Below, in pieces: positions 1-7,422 of a stretch of DNA of 13,881 bases (positions are counted from its first letter, which is position 1; every line of letters starts with the position of its first letter). Made by a program: the position numbers and the translations under genes. The stretch spans positions 1 through 13,881 of the forward strand of contig RDDY01000022.1 in assembly GCA_003852805.1 (NCBI GenBank). Reading direction: 5' to 3'. The notes under the pieces are model-generated. The model saw nothing but the letters and a program-made list of their open reading frames with translations. It did not search any database and had not been told where the DNA came from. This DNA comes from Chryseobacterium sp. (lineage in GTDB: Bacteria; Bacteroidota; Bacteroidia; Flavobacteriales; Weeksellaceae).

Positions 1-1958
1 GAGTGGCAAAAGTCGCCGATTTGACCGAAGATCCGGCGAACGAGATTCAGTTGAAAGGAAAAATAACGGATCTGCAGGAGGTGGTCTCTGCTGCCGGAAA
101 ACGACTCAGCGCCAAGTTTCGTGACGAAACCGGAACTATGGACTTGGTCTGGTTCCGATATTCGAAGTGGTTGAAAGATCAAATCCCGATCAACCGAGAA
201 GTGTATATTTTCGGCCGCGTAACTCTCTTCAACCGCAGTTTTTCGATGGCGCATCCGGAAATAGAAACGACGGAAAGCAGACAAGAAGCAGCGGTTTTGT
301 TGCCCGTTTATCCGTCAAGCGAGAAGCTGTTGAAGCGAGGCATCACCAACAAGCTCTTGCAACAGAGCACAGCCTTCGTCTTGGAGAAAGTGGCAACTTC
401 TTTTACCGAGAATCTTCCGCAAGATTTGGTTTCGGGACTAAAATTGATGTCGAGGAAAGAGGCTGTCTTCAATATTCATTTTCCCCAAAATGCCCAATAC
501 TCAGCAGCTGCAGACCGACGCTTGAAATTTGAAGAAGCTTTCTTTTTTCAACTGAGTTACGGCTTGAAGAAGTTGCATCAAAAAACCTCCGTCCGGGGAA
601 ATCCGTTTCCGTTTGTCGGTGATTATTTTAACGACTTCTACAAGCATCATCTTCCGTTTCAACTGACGGGCGCGCAAAAACGAGTGTTAAAAGAAATACG
701 AAACGATATGCGTTTGCCGGTTCAAATGAATCGGCTTTTGCAGGGCGATGTGGGTGCGGGCAAAACGATGGTTGCCTTGCTTACGATGTTGATTGCTTTG
801 GACAACGGTTTCCAAAGTTGCATCATGGCACCGACGGAAATCCTCGCGCAACAGCATTTCAATGGCATTTCAGAACTGTTGAAAAAAACCGGCATCAAGG
901 TTCGTCTTCTTACGGGTTCTACCAAAACGGCAGAACGTCGAGAGATTCATGAGCAACTGCTCTCGGGCGAACTTTCCATTATCGTCGGAACCCATGCATT
1001 GTTGGAAGATGTGGTGAAATTCAAGAATCTGGGTCTTGCCATTATAGATGAGCAGCACCGGTTCGGTGTGGCACAGCGCGCGAAGCTTTGGGCAAAAAAC
1101 GCCATTCCGCCGCATATCTTGGTAATGACCGCCACACCCATTCCTCGGACACTGGCAATGAGTTTTTATTCCGATCTCGATGTATCGGTTATCGACGAAT
1201 TGCCTGTCGGCCGCAAACCGATTATCACGGCGCACCGCAGAGAAAAAGATCGGCTCTTTGTCTACAACTTTGCCAAGGAGGAAATCAATAAAGGACGGCA
1301 GGTGTACTTCGTTTATCCCTTGATCGAGGAATCTGAAAAACTCGACTATAAAAACTTGGCCGAGGGCTTTGAGCGGGTGAGCGAGTTTTTTCCATTGCCG
1401 GACTATCAAACGGTTATGCTACACGGTAAAATGAAACCCGAGGAAAAAGATGCCGCTATGGAATATTTTGCCGGCGGCGGCGCACAGATCATGGTGGCCA
1501 CTACCGTGATAGAAGTCGGCGTCAATGTGCCCAACGCTTCGGTCATGATTATAGAAAGCGCAGAGCGTTTCGGGCTCTCGCAGCTGCACCAGCTGCGCGG
1601 CAGGGTAGGGCGTGGCGCCGAGCAGAGTTATTGCATATTGATGACCTCAGATAAACTGTCGAAAGAAAGCCGTAAGCGCCTGAAAACCATGTGCGAGACC
1701 AACGACGGTTTTCGGATATCGGAAGTGGATATGGAGCTGCGCGGGCCCGGCGACATCTTAGGAACCCAGCAGAGCGGCGTGGTAGATTTTAAACGCTTGA
1801 ACCTTTTGCAAGATGCAGCCGTTATAGCTGCGGCCAAACAAGCAGTGGAGCGATTATTGGACGAAGATCCTGCCTTGACATTGCCCAAGCACCAAGCGAT
1901 GCGCAATTATTACAGCAGCCAATACAGAGGCAAAAACAAATGGGGGCGGATCAGCTGA
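1..1958 (+). CDS. recG: ATP-dependent DNA helicase RecG (5' partial)
   Basis: RecG is a superfamily 2 DNA translocase that remodels stalled replication forks and branch-migrates Holliday junctions. Counting from the codon at base 3, the visible 651 residues hold an OB-fold wedge region (about 15-90), Walker A GDVGAGKT at 248-255, the Walker B/DEQH box at 349-352, and helicase motif VI QLRGRVGRG at 530-538. The conserved RecG tail MELRGPGDILGTQQSG follows. E. coli RecG is about 693 residues, so roughly 40-50 N-terminal residues lie outside the window. The GTG at base 3 is most likely an internal valine, because the open frame runs off the edge. The 3' end overlaps the converging acetyltransferase gene by 8 bp (1951-1958), and I see no hairpin terminator between them. 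Identity is very secure; only the start is missing. Confidence 0.97.
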   Translation, partial: VAKVADLTEDPANEIQLKGKITDLQEVVSAAGKRLSAKFRDETGTMDLVWFRYSKWLKDQIPINREVYIFGRVTLFNRSFSMAHPEIETTESRQEAAVLLPVYPSSEKLLKRGITNKLLQQSTAFVLEKVATSFTENLPQDLVSGLKLMSRKEAVFNIHFPQNAQYSAAADRRLKFEEAFFFQLSYGLKKLHQKTSVRGNPFPFVGDYFNDFYKHHLPFQLTGAQKRVLKEIRNDMRLPVQMNRLLQGDVGAGKTMVALLTMLIALDNGFQSCIMAPTEILAQQHFNGISELLKKTGIKVRLLTGSTKTAERREIHEQLLSGELSIIVGTHALLEDVVKFKNLGLAIIDEQHRFGVAQRAKLWAKNAIPPHILVMTATPIPRTLAMSFYSDLDVSVIDELPVGRKPIITAHRREKDRLFVYNFAKEEINKGRQVYFVYPLIEESEKLDYKNLAEGFERVSEFFPLPDYQTVMLHGKMKPEEKDAAMEYFAGGGAQIMVATTVIEVGVNVPNASVMIIESAERFGLSQLHQLRGRVGRGAEQSYCILMTSDKLSKESRKRLKTMCETNDGFRISEVDMELRGPGDILGTQQSGVVDFKRLNLLQDAAVIAAAKQAVERLLDEDPALTLPKHQAMRNYYSSQYRGKNKWGRIS

Positions 1959-2448
1959 GATATTCCATCAGATAATCATCCATCACATAACCGCTGCCGA
2001 TATCAAAGACGCCTTCACCGTAAACGCTGAAACCTTGTGACGCATAAAACTCTTGCGCCGTATTCTGTTTGTTCACATTTAAAATAATCCGTCGGTTGCC
2101 TGCTTCAACGCTTTTCACCTTTACCAAATCAATCGCTGCTTTTCCAAGTCCTTTGCCTTTTGCTTCCGGCAATAAATAAAGCCGATGAAGTTTGGTTGTG
2201 AAATCCTCATAATTAGTTTCAAACCCGATGAAGCCTACAGTTGAATTTCCGTGATCGACTAAATAATAATGATAATCCGGTAACCCAATCTGGTGCATGA
2301 TTTCTTCTTCTGAATACATCAGAGAAAGCATATAGTTGATCTGCGCACCGGAAAGAATATCTCCGTAGGCGGCGGGCCAGGCTTTCTCTGCAATCAGACG
2401 GATAATGCCGACGTCTTCTGCGCCGGCTTTTTTGAAAATGGGTGTCAA
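1951..2448 (-). CDS. GNAT family N-acetyltransferase
   Basis: This is a 165-residue protein of the Gcn5-related acetyltransferase fold, which moves an acetyl group from acetyl-CoA to an amine; its substrate cannot be told from sequence. Motif A, the acetyl-CoA pyrophosphate loop, is seen as LYLLPEAKGKGLGKAA (about 90-105), with KGKGLGK at 97-103. Motif B is NVNKQNTAQEFYASQGF (124-140). The N-terminal PIFKKAGAEDVGIIRLIAE looks like the usual first strand and helix, so little if anything is missing. The start is a TTG at 2448, chosen because no ATG or GTG in frame precedes it and the next Met is residue 40. That TTG overlaps the dapA stop as TTGA, suggesting translational coupling. It is the second gene of a dapA-GNAT operon and converges on recG. 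Confidence 0.85.
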   Translation of the reverse strand: MTPIFKKAGAEDVGIIRLIAEKAWPAAYGDILSGAQINYMLSLMYSEEEIMHQIGLPDYHYYLVDHGNSTVGFIGFETNYEDFTTKLHRLYLLPEAKGKGLGKAAIDLVKVKSVEAGNRRIILNVNKQNTAQEFYASQGFSVYGEGVFDIGSGYVMDDYLMEYLS

Positions 2449-3323
2449 CTCAATTTCTGCATTTCGGCTTTGATCAATGCTTGTAGTGGCTCGGACGCAG
2501 GAACCAGCGGTAATCTCAGGAAGTTTTTGATGATTCCTTTTTCGGCCAACACCGTTTTGATGCCGGCAGGATTGCCTTCCACAAAAATCAAGCGCGTGAT
2601 ATCGACCAATTTATTGTGGATCTCGTAGGCCTCGTCTACCTTTCTGTCCAACGCCAGTTGTACCATACCGGAAAATTCCTTGGGATAAGCCTGACCGATA
2701 ACCGAGATGACGCCGCTTCCACCGGCCAAAGTTACCGGCAATGTGAATTCGTCATCGCCGGAAACCAAGTGAAAACCCTCGGGCTTCTTCCGCAAGATGT
2801 CGAAGTATTGCAAAATATTGGGCGCGGCTTCTTTTATCATCATAAGATTCGGGAATTCTTTGGCAAGCCGCAGCGTGGTGGCTGCCTCCACGTTCTGACC
2901 GGTACGCGACGGCACATTGTAGATGATGATATTCTTGCCGGTGGCGGCCAAGGCTTTGTAATGTTGATACAGACCTTCTTGATTGGGTTTATTGTAATAA
3001 GGCGACGCCGACAACACCGCGTCGAAATTGCTTAAATCTGCTGATTCTATTTGTTGTTTCACCGCCATTGTATTGTTCCCGCCGATGCCCAGCACCAAAG
3101 GCAGTCGTCCGTTGTTGACGGTTACAATGTGATCAATCACTTGTTGTCTTTCTGCATCGGTCAGGGTAGCGGCCTCAGCCGTTGTGCCCAGAACCACCAA
3201 GTATGATGTGCCGTTCTCAATATTATATTCTACCAACTTGGTCAATGAATCGAAATCAATGCTTAAATCCTCGTTGAAAGGTGTCACCAACGCAACGCCC
3301 ACACCGGACAGTCTGTTTGCCAT
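2445..3323 (-). CDS. dapA: 4-hydroxy-tetrahydrodipicolinate synthase
   Basis: DapA condenses pyruvate with aspartate semialdehyde, the first committed step to diaminopimelate and lysine, in the cytoplasm. With the ATG at 3323 the protein has 292 residues, the usual family length. Visible active-site residues are the Schiff-base lysine K164 in MIKEA, the proton-relay Y135 in IIYNVPSRTG, Y110 in PYYNKP, T47-T48 in LGTTAE, and the substrate-binding R140. The usual GTTGE motif reads GTTAE here, a variant I do not consider inactivating. An in-frame TTG at 3341 would add six residues (MAKLFF), but that codon lies inside the apparent -7 promoter element, so I prefer the ATG. The gene is transcribed away from the porZ-like gene and overlaps the GNAT gene by 4 bp. 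Confidence 0.95.
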   Translation of the reverse strand: MANRLSGVGVALVTPFNEDLSIDFDSLTKLVEYNIENGTSYLVVLGTTAEAATLTDAERQQVIDHIVTVNNGRLPLVLGIGGNNTMAVKQQIESADLSNFDAVLSASPYYNKPNQEGLYQHYKALAATGKNIIIYNVPSRTGQNVEAATTLRLAKEFPNLMMIKEAAPNILQYFDILRKKPEGFHLVSGDDEFTLPVTLAGGSGVISVIGQAYPKEFSGMVQLALDRKVDEAYEIHNKLVDITRLIFVEGNPAGIKTVLAEKGIIKNFLRLPLVPASEPLQALIKAEMQKLS

Positions 3324-3338
3324 AAAGAAAAGTTTAGC

Positions 3339-3371
3339 CAAATTTACAGTTTTATACCGTAGTTCGGCAAT
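3339..3371 (-). promoter_or_regulatory. dapA promoter, Bacteroidota type
   Basis: On the minus strand TAAATTTG (3346 down to 3339) matches the Bacteroidota -7 consensus TAnnTTTG exactly. ATTG (3371-3368) sits 21 bases upstream as a reasonable -33 element. Transcription would begin near 3334, giving a leader of about 10 nt before the ATG at 3323. The TTG of a longer dapA reading would lie inside the -7 box. This is a consensus match only; no start-site data support it. Confidence 0.55.
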
Positions 3372-3399
3372 ATTCGGACGGTGGTTCTGTTTGTATAAT

Positions 3400-3407
3400 T
3401 ATATTTG
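3400..3407 (+). promoter_or_regulatory. -7 element of the porZ-like/recO promoter
   Basis: TATATTTG matches TAnnTTTG exactly and lies 20 bases before the ATG at 3428. A weak -33 candidate, TTCG at 3373-3376, is 23 bases upstream. The element lies back to back with the dapA promoter, without overlapping it, in a gap of 104 bp. Confidence 0.5.
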
Positions 3408-3427
3408 CAGAAGCGGTATTGTAATCT

Positions 3428-5638
3428 ATGAAGAAAATTCTTTTGTCGGTAGCCTTGTTATCAAGCTTTGCCTTTGCGCACGCACAGAAAGGCAGATGGT
3501 ATGACTTGTTCTCTTACAATAATGTAAAGGTCTTGGCCGACGCCGACGACAAGATCATTGCCGCCACAGAAAACGGCATCTTTTATTATACGCCTTCATC
3601 GGGCGAGATCACAAAGCTCTCAAAAGCCACAGGCTTGCATGAGGTGAAGATCACCGCCTTTGCTTATGACAAGGCAAGCAAAACCATGATTGTAGGCTAC
3701 CGCAGCGGCAATATGGATATCGTCACCGAGAACGGTATTTACTACATTGTCGACATCCCGATGGCAAACCAGATCGTGAAGAAGGCAATCAAGCATATCT
3801 CGGTAGAGGACGGGGTGGCTGTTATTACGGTTGAGAACGGAATCAGTTTGTTCGACATAAAGAAACGGGAATTCAATGATACGGCTCTCTTCAGCTTCGT
3901 CATAAACGAGGCGGTCAAACGGGGCAATACCGTATACGCCGCCACCGCCAACGGAATCATCAAGCACGCTACCGACACATCTTTTCCGGTCAGTTCTACC
4001 TGGACTACCGTGCAGAGCGGCAATTTTACACAGATCACTTCCGGCAGCGTGTTGGCGGCAGCAACGGCCGACCGTGTTGTTTACGGTGACAATTTTGCGA
4101 CGCTTTCGGGTTCCTTCACCGATGTGAAGGATGTCAGCGCAGATAAAGATATCCTGGTTATCGACGGAAAAGCGGTTTACCGATATTCTTTGCAAGGTTC
4201 ACTTATTTCGCAGACAAATACAGATCACACATTAAACTCTGCATTGGTGAAAAACGGCCGACTGTATGCGGCAAGTGAACTCGCCGGCGTTATTACGCCG
4301 GAAAACAAAAGCATCAAACCCGACGGTCCATACAATAATAAAGCTTATAAACTCTCGCTGCTGAAAGATGAGATTTGGGTAGCGACGGGTGGTCGGACGA
4401 ACGGCTATAACCAGCCGGTCTCCACCAATCTCGGGTATTTCCATTTTAACGGCACGGAATGGAAATATCCGCAATTGTTTCTGGATAGTCCCGCTCAGTT
4501 CAATGTGCTGGATGTGGTTCCGAATCCTGAAAATACGTCGGAAGTATATTTTACAAATTACAAAACCGACGGAACACAGGGCATCTACAAAATGCAGAAC
4601 AACGTTTTTGTCAAGAAATTTGAGCCTCAAAATAACGGTTCCAACAGTTACTTTCGTCCTGTAGGTTTGGCTTTTAAAGACGGCGCACTGTTGGCGAGCA
4701 TCGCTTATTTGCCCCTTGATTCACAGGCCGGTTTATATGTATTGAATAAAGGAGCGCAGGATTTTTCGCCGGTTACAAAGTATTCCGCTTTGGTTGGTGC
4801 GGTGCAAAAACCCATTGTGGGCAGCAACGTTCTCTGGGTGCCCGATCCCAGAGAAGGAATGGGCGGTTTGGCAGCGCATTTATACAACGGCAGTATTGCG
4901 GGGCTGGCCAACGCGCCGGTGCGTTACCTGACCACACAGAATAATTTACCGGTGGATGCAGCAGTGGCGGTTGCGCAGGACAACAGCGGCGATTTATGGA
5001 TCGGTGCGGGACGCGGTCTGCGCGTTTTGCGCAATGCCGAACAAAGCATCCGCGAAAACAATCCCACAACAGAAGCTATTGTAATTGTACAGAACAACAT
5101 TCCTGAAGAGTTGTTTAAAGATACGAGCATTTTGAGCATTGCGGTAGACGCCGGAAACCAGAAATGGGTGTCAACGGAAAAAGGCGGTGTTTTTTATCTG
5201 AGCGCAGACGGCCAACGGACCATCCACAGATTTACAGCCAAAAACTCCCCGCTACCCGCGGACGAAGTGTACGATATCCAAATCGACAAGCGAAACGGAA
5301 AGGTTTACTTTGCCACCGACGACGGCATTGTGGTTTATCAAGGTGATGTGGCCAACATCGGACAAGATTTTGGCAGCGTTCTGGTTTATCCCAATCCCGT
5401 TATCACAGCACAGTACAGAGGCAATGTCACCATCCGCGGCCTGGCCGAACGCACGCACATCCGCATTACCGATTCTGCCGGCAATCTGGTCCATCAAGCA
5501 ACGGCCAACGGCGGTTTTTATGAGTGGGATCTGAACAACCTGCGCGGCAGTCGCGTTGCTTCGGGCATTTATTTTGTGTTGATGAGCAACAATGACGGAA
5601 CGGCAACCAAAACTGCAAAAATAGCCGTAGTCAACTGA
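3428..5638 (+). CDS. porZ: PorZ-like T9SS-secreted beta-propeller protein
   Basis: This 736-residue exported protein begins with a signal peptide (MKKILLSVALLSSFAFAHAQ, predicted cut after about residue 19). Propeller-type repeats follow throughout, for example IIAATENGIFYY, GDLWIGAGRGLRVL, WVSTEKGGVFYL and VYFATDDGIVVY, the style of two-component-regulator propellers. From VYPNPV at 653 to the end is a typical type A type IX secretion C-terminal domain with a late SGIYFV block. Length, N-terminal propeller and C-terminal domain fit PorZ, which in Porphyromonas gingivalis sits on the cell surface in the PorU attachment complex and supplies anionic LPS for cargo anchoring. The PorZ call rests on architecture and remembered family resemblance; a different T9SS-exported propeller protein is possible. 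The stop overlaps the recO start as TGATG, implying coupled translation. Confidence 0.8.
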   Translation: MKKILLSVALLSSFAFAHAQKGRWYDLFSYNNVKVLADADDKIIAATENGIFYYTPSSGEITKLSKATGLHEVKITAFAYDKASKTMIVGYRSGNMDIVTENGIYYIVDIPMANQIVKKAIKHISVEDGVAVITVENGISLFDIKKREFNDTALFSFVINEAVKRGNTVYAATANGIIKHATDTSFPVSSTWTTVQSGNFTQITSGSVLAAATADRVVYGDNFATLSGSFTDVKDVSADKDILVIDGKAVYRYSLQGSLISQTNTDHTLNSALVKNGRLYAASELAGVITPENKSIKPDGPYNNKAYKLSLLKDEIWVATGGRTNGYNQPVSTNLGYFHFNGTEWKYPQLFLDSPAQFNVLDVVPNPENTSEVYFTNYKTDGTQGIYKMQNNVFVKKFEPQNNGSNSYFRPVGLAFKDGALLASIAYLPLDSQAGLYVLNKGAQDFSPVTKYSALVGAVQKPIVGSNVLWVPDPREGMGGLAAHLYNGSIAGLANAPVRYLTTQNNLPVDAAVAVAQDNSGDLWIGAGRGLRVLRNAEQSIRENNPTTEAIVIVQNNIPEELFKDTSILSIAVDAGNQKWVSTEKGGVFYLSADGQRTIHRFTAKNSPLPADEVYDIQIDKRNGKVYFATDDGIVVYQGDVANIGQDFGSVLVYPNPVITAQYRGNVTIRGLAERTHIRITDSAGNLVHQATANGGFYEWDLNNLRGSRVASGIYFVLMSNNDGTATKTAKIAVVN

Positions 5639-6324
5639 TGAAAGAATACACCGCTTTTCTGCTTTCCTATGTCCGATACGGCGACCACGATGCGGTGATC
5701 CACTGTTTTACGGCCGAGGAAGGTTACCGGTCATTCTTTTTGCGTGGACTGTACGCGGCAAAGAACAAGAAGAAAGCTTTGCTGTATCCGCTTTCAGAGG
5801 TTTCACTGGTCGTCAATACCAAGAAAAATTCTGCGCTGCCTGCGGTTTCCGGCATCGAAGCACGGAAAAGAGTAGTCTCGGGGACGGAGGACATCAAAGT
5901 CAACAGCATCGTATTTTTTATTGCAGAAGTCTTGGATAACGTCCTGCGCAACGAAGGACAAAATGGTGGAATCTTCAACGAGATCGAGCGGTTTGCCACG
6001 CAACTGGCCGCGCGTAATTATTCCGCGCATTTCCATCTGCTTTTTACAATCATGCCTTTGTTAGGGATTAAACCTCTTTTATCGGGCAAGCGTTTCTTGG
6101 ATCCCGAAAGCGGCGTATTTGTAGACGAAATTGCCCATCGCGATTTCGGTTTCCAAACATCGGTATTGTGGAAAGAAATGCTTACCGAGACCGACTATAC
6201 GCGACGGTTCTCCGCAGAGGAAAAACAGCAGTTACTGCAGACCCTGATGATTTATTACACGCTTCACCTGCCGGAGTTTCGTCAGCCGGTATCGCTGGAT
6301 GTGCTGCGCGAACTCTTTCAATAA
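5638..6324 (+). CDS. recO: DNA repair protein RecO
   Basis: RecO works with RecF and RecR to load RecA onto SSB-coated single-stranded DNA in gap repair. The 228-residue product starts with the RecO OB-fold pattern (YTAFLLSYVRYGDHDAVIHC, then FTAEEGYRSFFLRGL) and continues with the helical C-terminal domain, including the FHLLFTIMPLLGIKP and FLDPESGVF segments common to the family. It contains only one cysteine (C23), so the four-cysteine zinc site of Deinococcus-type RecO is absent, as in several other lineages. The ATG at 5638 shares its A with the TGA of the upstream gene, so its expression is probably tied to porZ. It converges on the lipoprotein/cyanophycin-breakdown operon, with 50 bp between stop codons. 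Confidence 0.92.
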   Translation: MKEYTAFLLSYVRYGDHDAVIHCFTAEEGYRSFFLRGLYAAKNKKKALLYPLSEVSLVVNTKKNSALPAVSGIEARKRVVSGTEDIKVNSIVFFIAEVLDNVLRNEGQNGGIFNEIERFATQLAARNYSAHFHLLFTIMPLLGIKPLLSGKRFLDPESGVFVDEIAHRDFGFQTSVLWKEMLTETDYTRRFSAEEKQQLLQTLMIYYTLHLPEFRQPVSLDVLRELFQ

Positions 6325-6348
6325 AAAAAGCCTGCGCAAAAAGCAGGC
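6323..6348 (-). terminator. Intrinsic terminator of the cphB operon
   Basis: A perfect 6-bp stem GCCTGC/GCAGGC (6330-6335 with 6343-6348) encloses a 7-base loop. On the minus strand the stem is followed by seven T (the A run at 6323-6329), a classic intrinsic terminator for the leftward lipoprotein gene. On the plus strand the stem is followed only by GTGATTT, so it should stop recO transcription poorly. Confidence 0.8.
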
Positions 6349-6374
6349 GTGATTTGATAAAAGTGCAAAGGTTT

Positions 6375-6551
6375 TCAACGAGCGCTGTCAACTGTTTGCG
6401 GCGCGGCAGGCTCTCCGGCAGATACCGTGCTGTCTACCACGTAAGTGCGTTCTTCTACGTTGTAATCTGCCTTGCGTTCGTCTCTTTTCATTTTGTCTTG
6501 CGCGCAACTTGCCAATGCAACGGCGGCCAATACGAGTACTAATTTCTTCAT
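6375..6551 (-). CDS. Small predicted lipoprotein, 58 aa
   Basis: This short gene encodes 58 residues starting MKKLVLVLAAVALASCAQDK: two lysines, a hydrophobic stretch, then a lipobox L13-A14-S15-C16, so C16 should be lipidated after signal peptidase II cleavage. The mature part of about 43 residues is mostly polar and charged (KMKRDERKADYNVEERTY), with an Ala/Pro-rich tail and no domain I recognise. The gene lies 28 bp downstream of the isoaspartyl peptidase gene on the same strand and is followed by an intrinsic terminator, so it is probably the third gene of the cyanophycin-breakdown operon. The signal and lipobox make it very likely to be a real gene; its function is unknown. Confidence 0.8.
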   Translation of the reverse strand: MKKLVLVLAAVALASCAQDKMKRDERKADYNVEERTYVVDSTVSAGEPAAPQTVDSAR

Positions 6552-6579
6552 GGAATAATTTTAACGGTGATTAATTGTT

Positions 6580-7422
6580 TCAATCAAAGACCTCCAAAAC
6601 GCTGCCGTCGTAGGAGGCGAAAACCATTGTGGGATGCGAATCTCTGTGTCGGATATTCCCTTCACTGTCTATTGCAATGGCACCCGCAAATCCGTCGATT
6701 TCTCTTAGCTCGGCGAATGTCTTTTCAAATGCTTCGTCAATACCCATGCCATCGCTGACGCGCGTTACAATTTTAGCTGCCGTTGCGTTGCTCACAATAT
6801 CTTCACCCACACCCGTACAACTGACCGCACAATGACGGTTTGCATAATTGCCTGCTACGGTAGCCGAATCCGAGATTCGCCCCGGAAGCTCAAAGCCTTT
6901 TCCGCCGGTAGAGGTGGCCACCGCCAGTTTGCCGTCTTTGTCCAGCACCACGCAGCCTACGGTTCCCGTCACTATTTTCTTTTGCTTTTCCAAATATTCT
7001 TTCAAACGTTCGGCGGTTTCGGCTGAATATTCGGGGACGCCGTTTTTTCGGGCATAAGCCGTAGCGCCGCCGTCGCCCAAGATGCGATCTTCTTCACCGA
7101 TGAGCGACTTGGCCACAAGGATCGGGTTTTGCACTTTTTCGATATTGATGACGCCGCTCATTCGCTGCGTTTCGGCATTCATAATGGCTGCGCTCATACG
7201 GATAACGCCATCGCTTTGGATCTGGCTGCCCGTTCCGGCATTAAAAAGTTCGTCGTCTTCCAACAATGAAACTGCGTAGGCCACCGTATCGAAAGCGGAA
7301 TGCGACTGCAAATAATCGTACGCCTTTTTCACAATGCTTTTCAAAGCTTCCTGTTTAGCAAGCTTTACATGATCTTCTGTTGAGCTTTCCGAGAAAAAGC
7401 CTCCGTGGATTATAATTTTCAT
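6580..7422 (-). CDS. iaaA: Isoaspartyl peptidase/L-asparaginase (Ntn-hydrolase)
   Basis: This 280-residue enzyme belongs to the plant-type asparaginase family, which self-cleaves to expose an N-terminal threonine and hydrolyses beta-aspartyl dipeptides and asparagine. The cleavage site is seen in GTVGCVVL at 153-160, making T154 the catalytic nucleophile. Other family marks are HGG near the start, NAGTGS (61-66), STGG (171-174), GRISDS with R182 and D185, and the substrate loop TGVGEDIV (203-210). The start overlaps the cyanophycinase stop as ATGA. Placed directly behind cphB, its likely job is to split the beta-Asp-Arg released by cyanophycinase into Asp and Arg; general isoaspartyl repair is the alternative. 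No signal peptide is seen, so it acts in the cytoplasm. Confidence 0.92.
   Translation of the reverse strand: MKIIIHGGFFSESSTEDHVKLAKQEALKSIVKKAYDYLQSHSAFDTVAYAVSLLEDDELFNAGTGSQIQSDGVIRMSAAIMNAETQRMSGVINIEKVQNPILVAKSLIGEEDRILGDGGATAYARKNGVPEYSAETAERLKEYLEKQKKIVTGTVGCVVLDKDGKLAVATSTGGKGFELPGRISDSATVAGNYANRHCAVSCTGVGEDIVSNATAAKIVTRVSDGMGIDEAFEKTFAELREIDGFAGAIAIDSEGNIRHRDSHPTMVFASYDGSVLEVFD

Noticed and set aside
870..1409. 179-residue open frame on the minus strand
   Set aside because: It lies wholly inside recG, whose motifs (Walker A, DEQH) are intact on the plus strand; the antisense translation shows no recognisable domain.
3184..3504. 106-residue plus-strand open frame spanning the dapA-porZ gap
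   Set aside because: It overlaps the 5' ends of two well-supported genes and both divergent promoters, and has no recognisable features.
6552..6579. Separate promoter for the small lipoprotein gene
   Set aside because: TAAAATTA a few bases before the ATG is a poor TAnnTTTG match and too close to the start; co-transcription from the upstream cphB operon is simpler.
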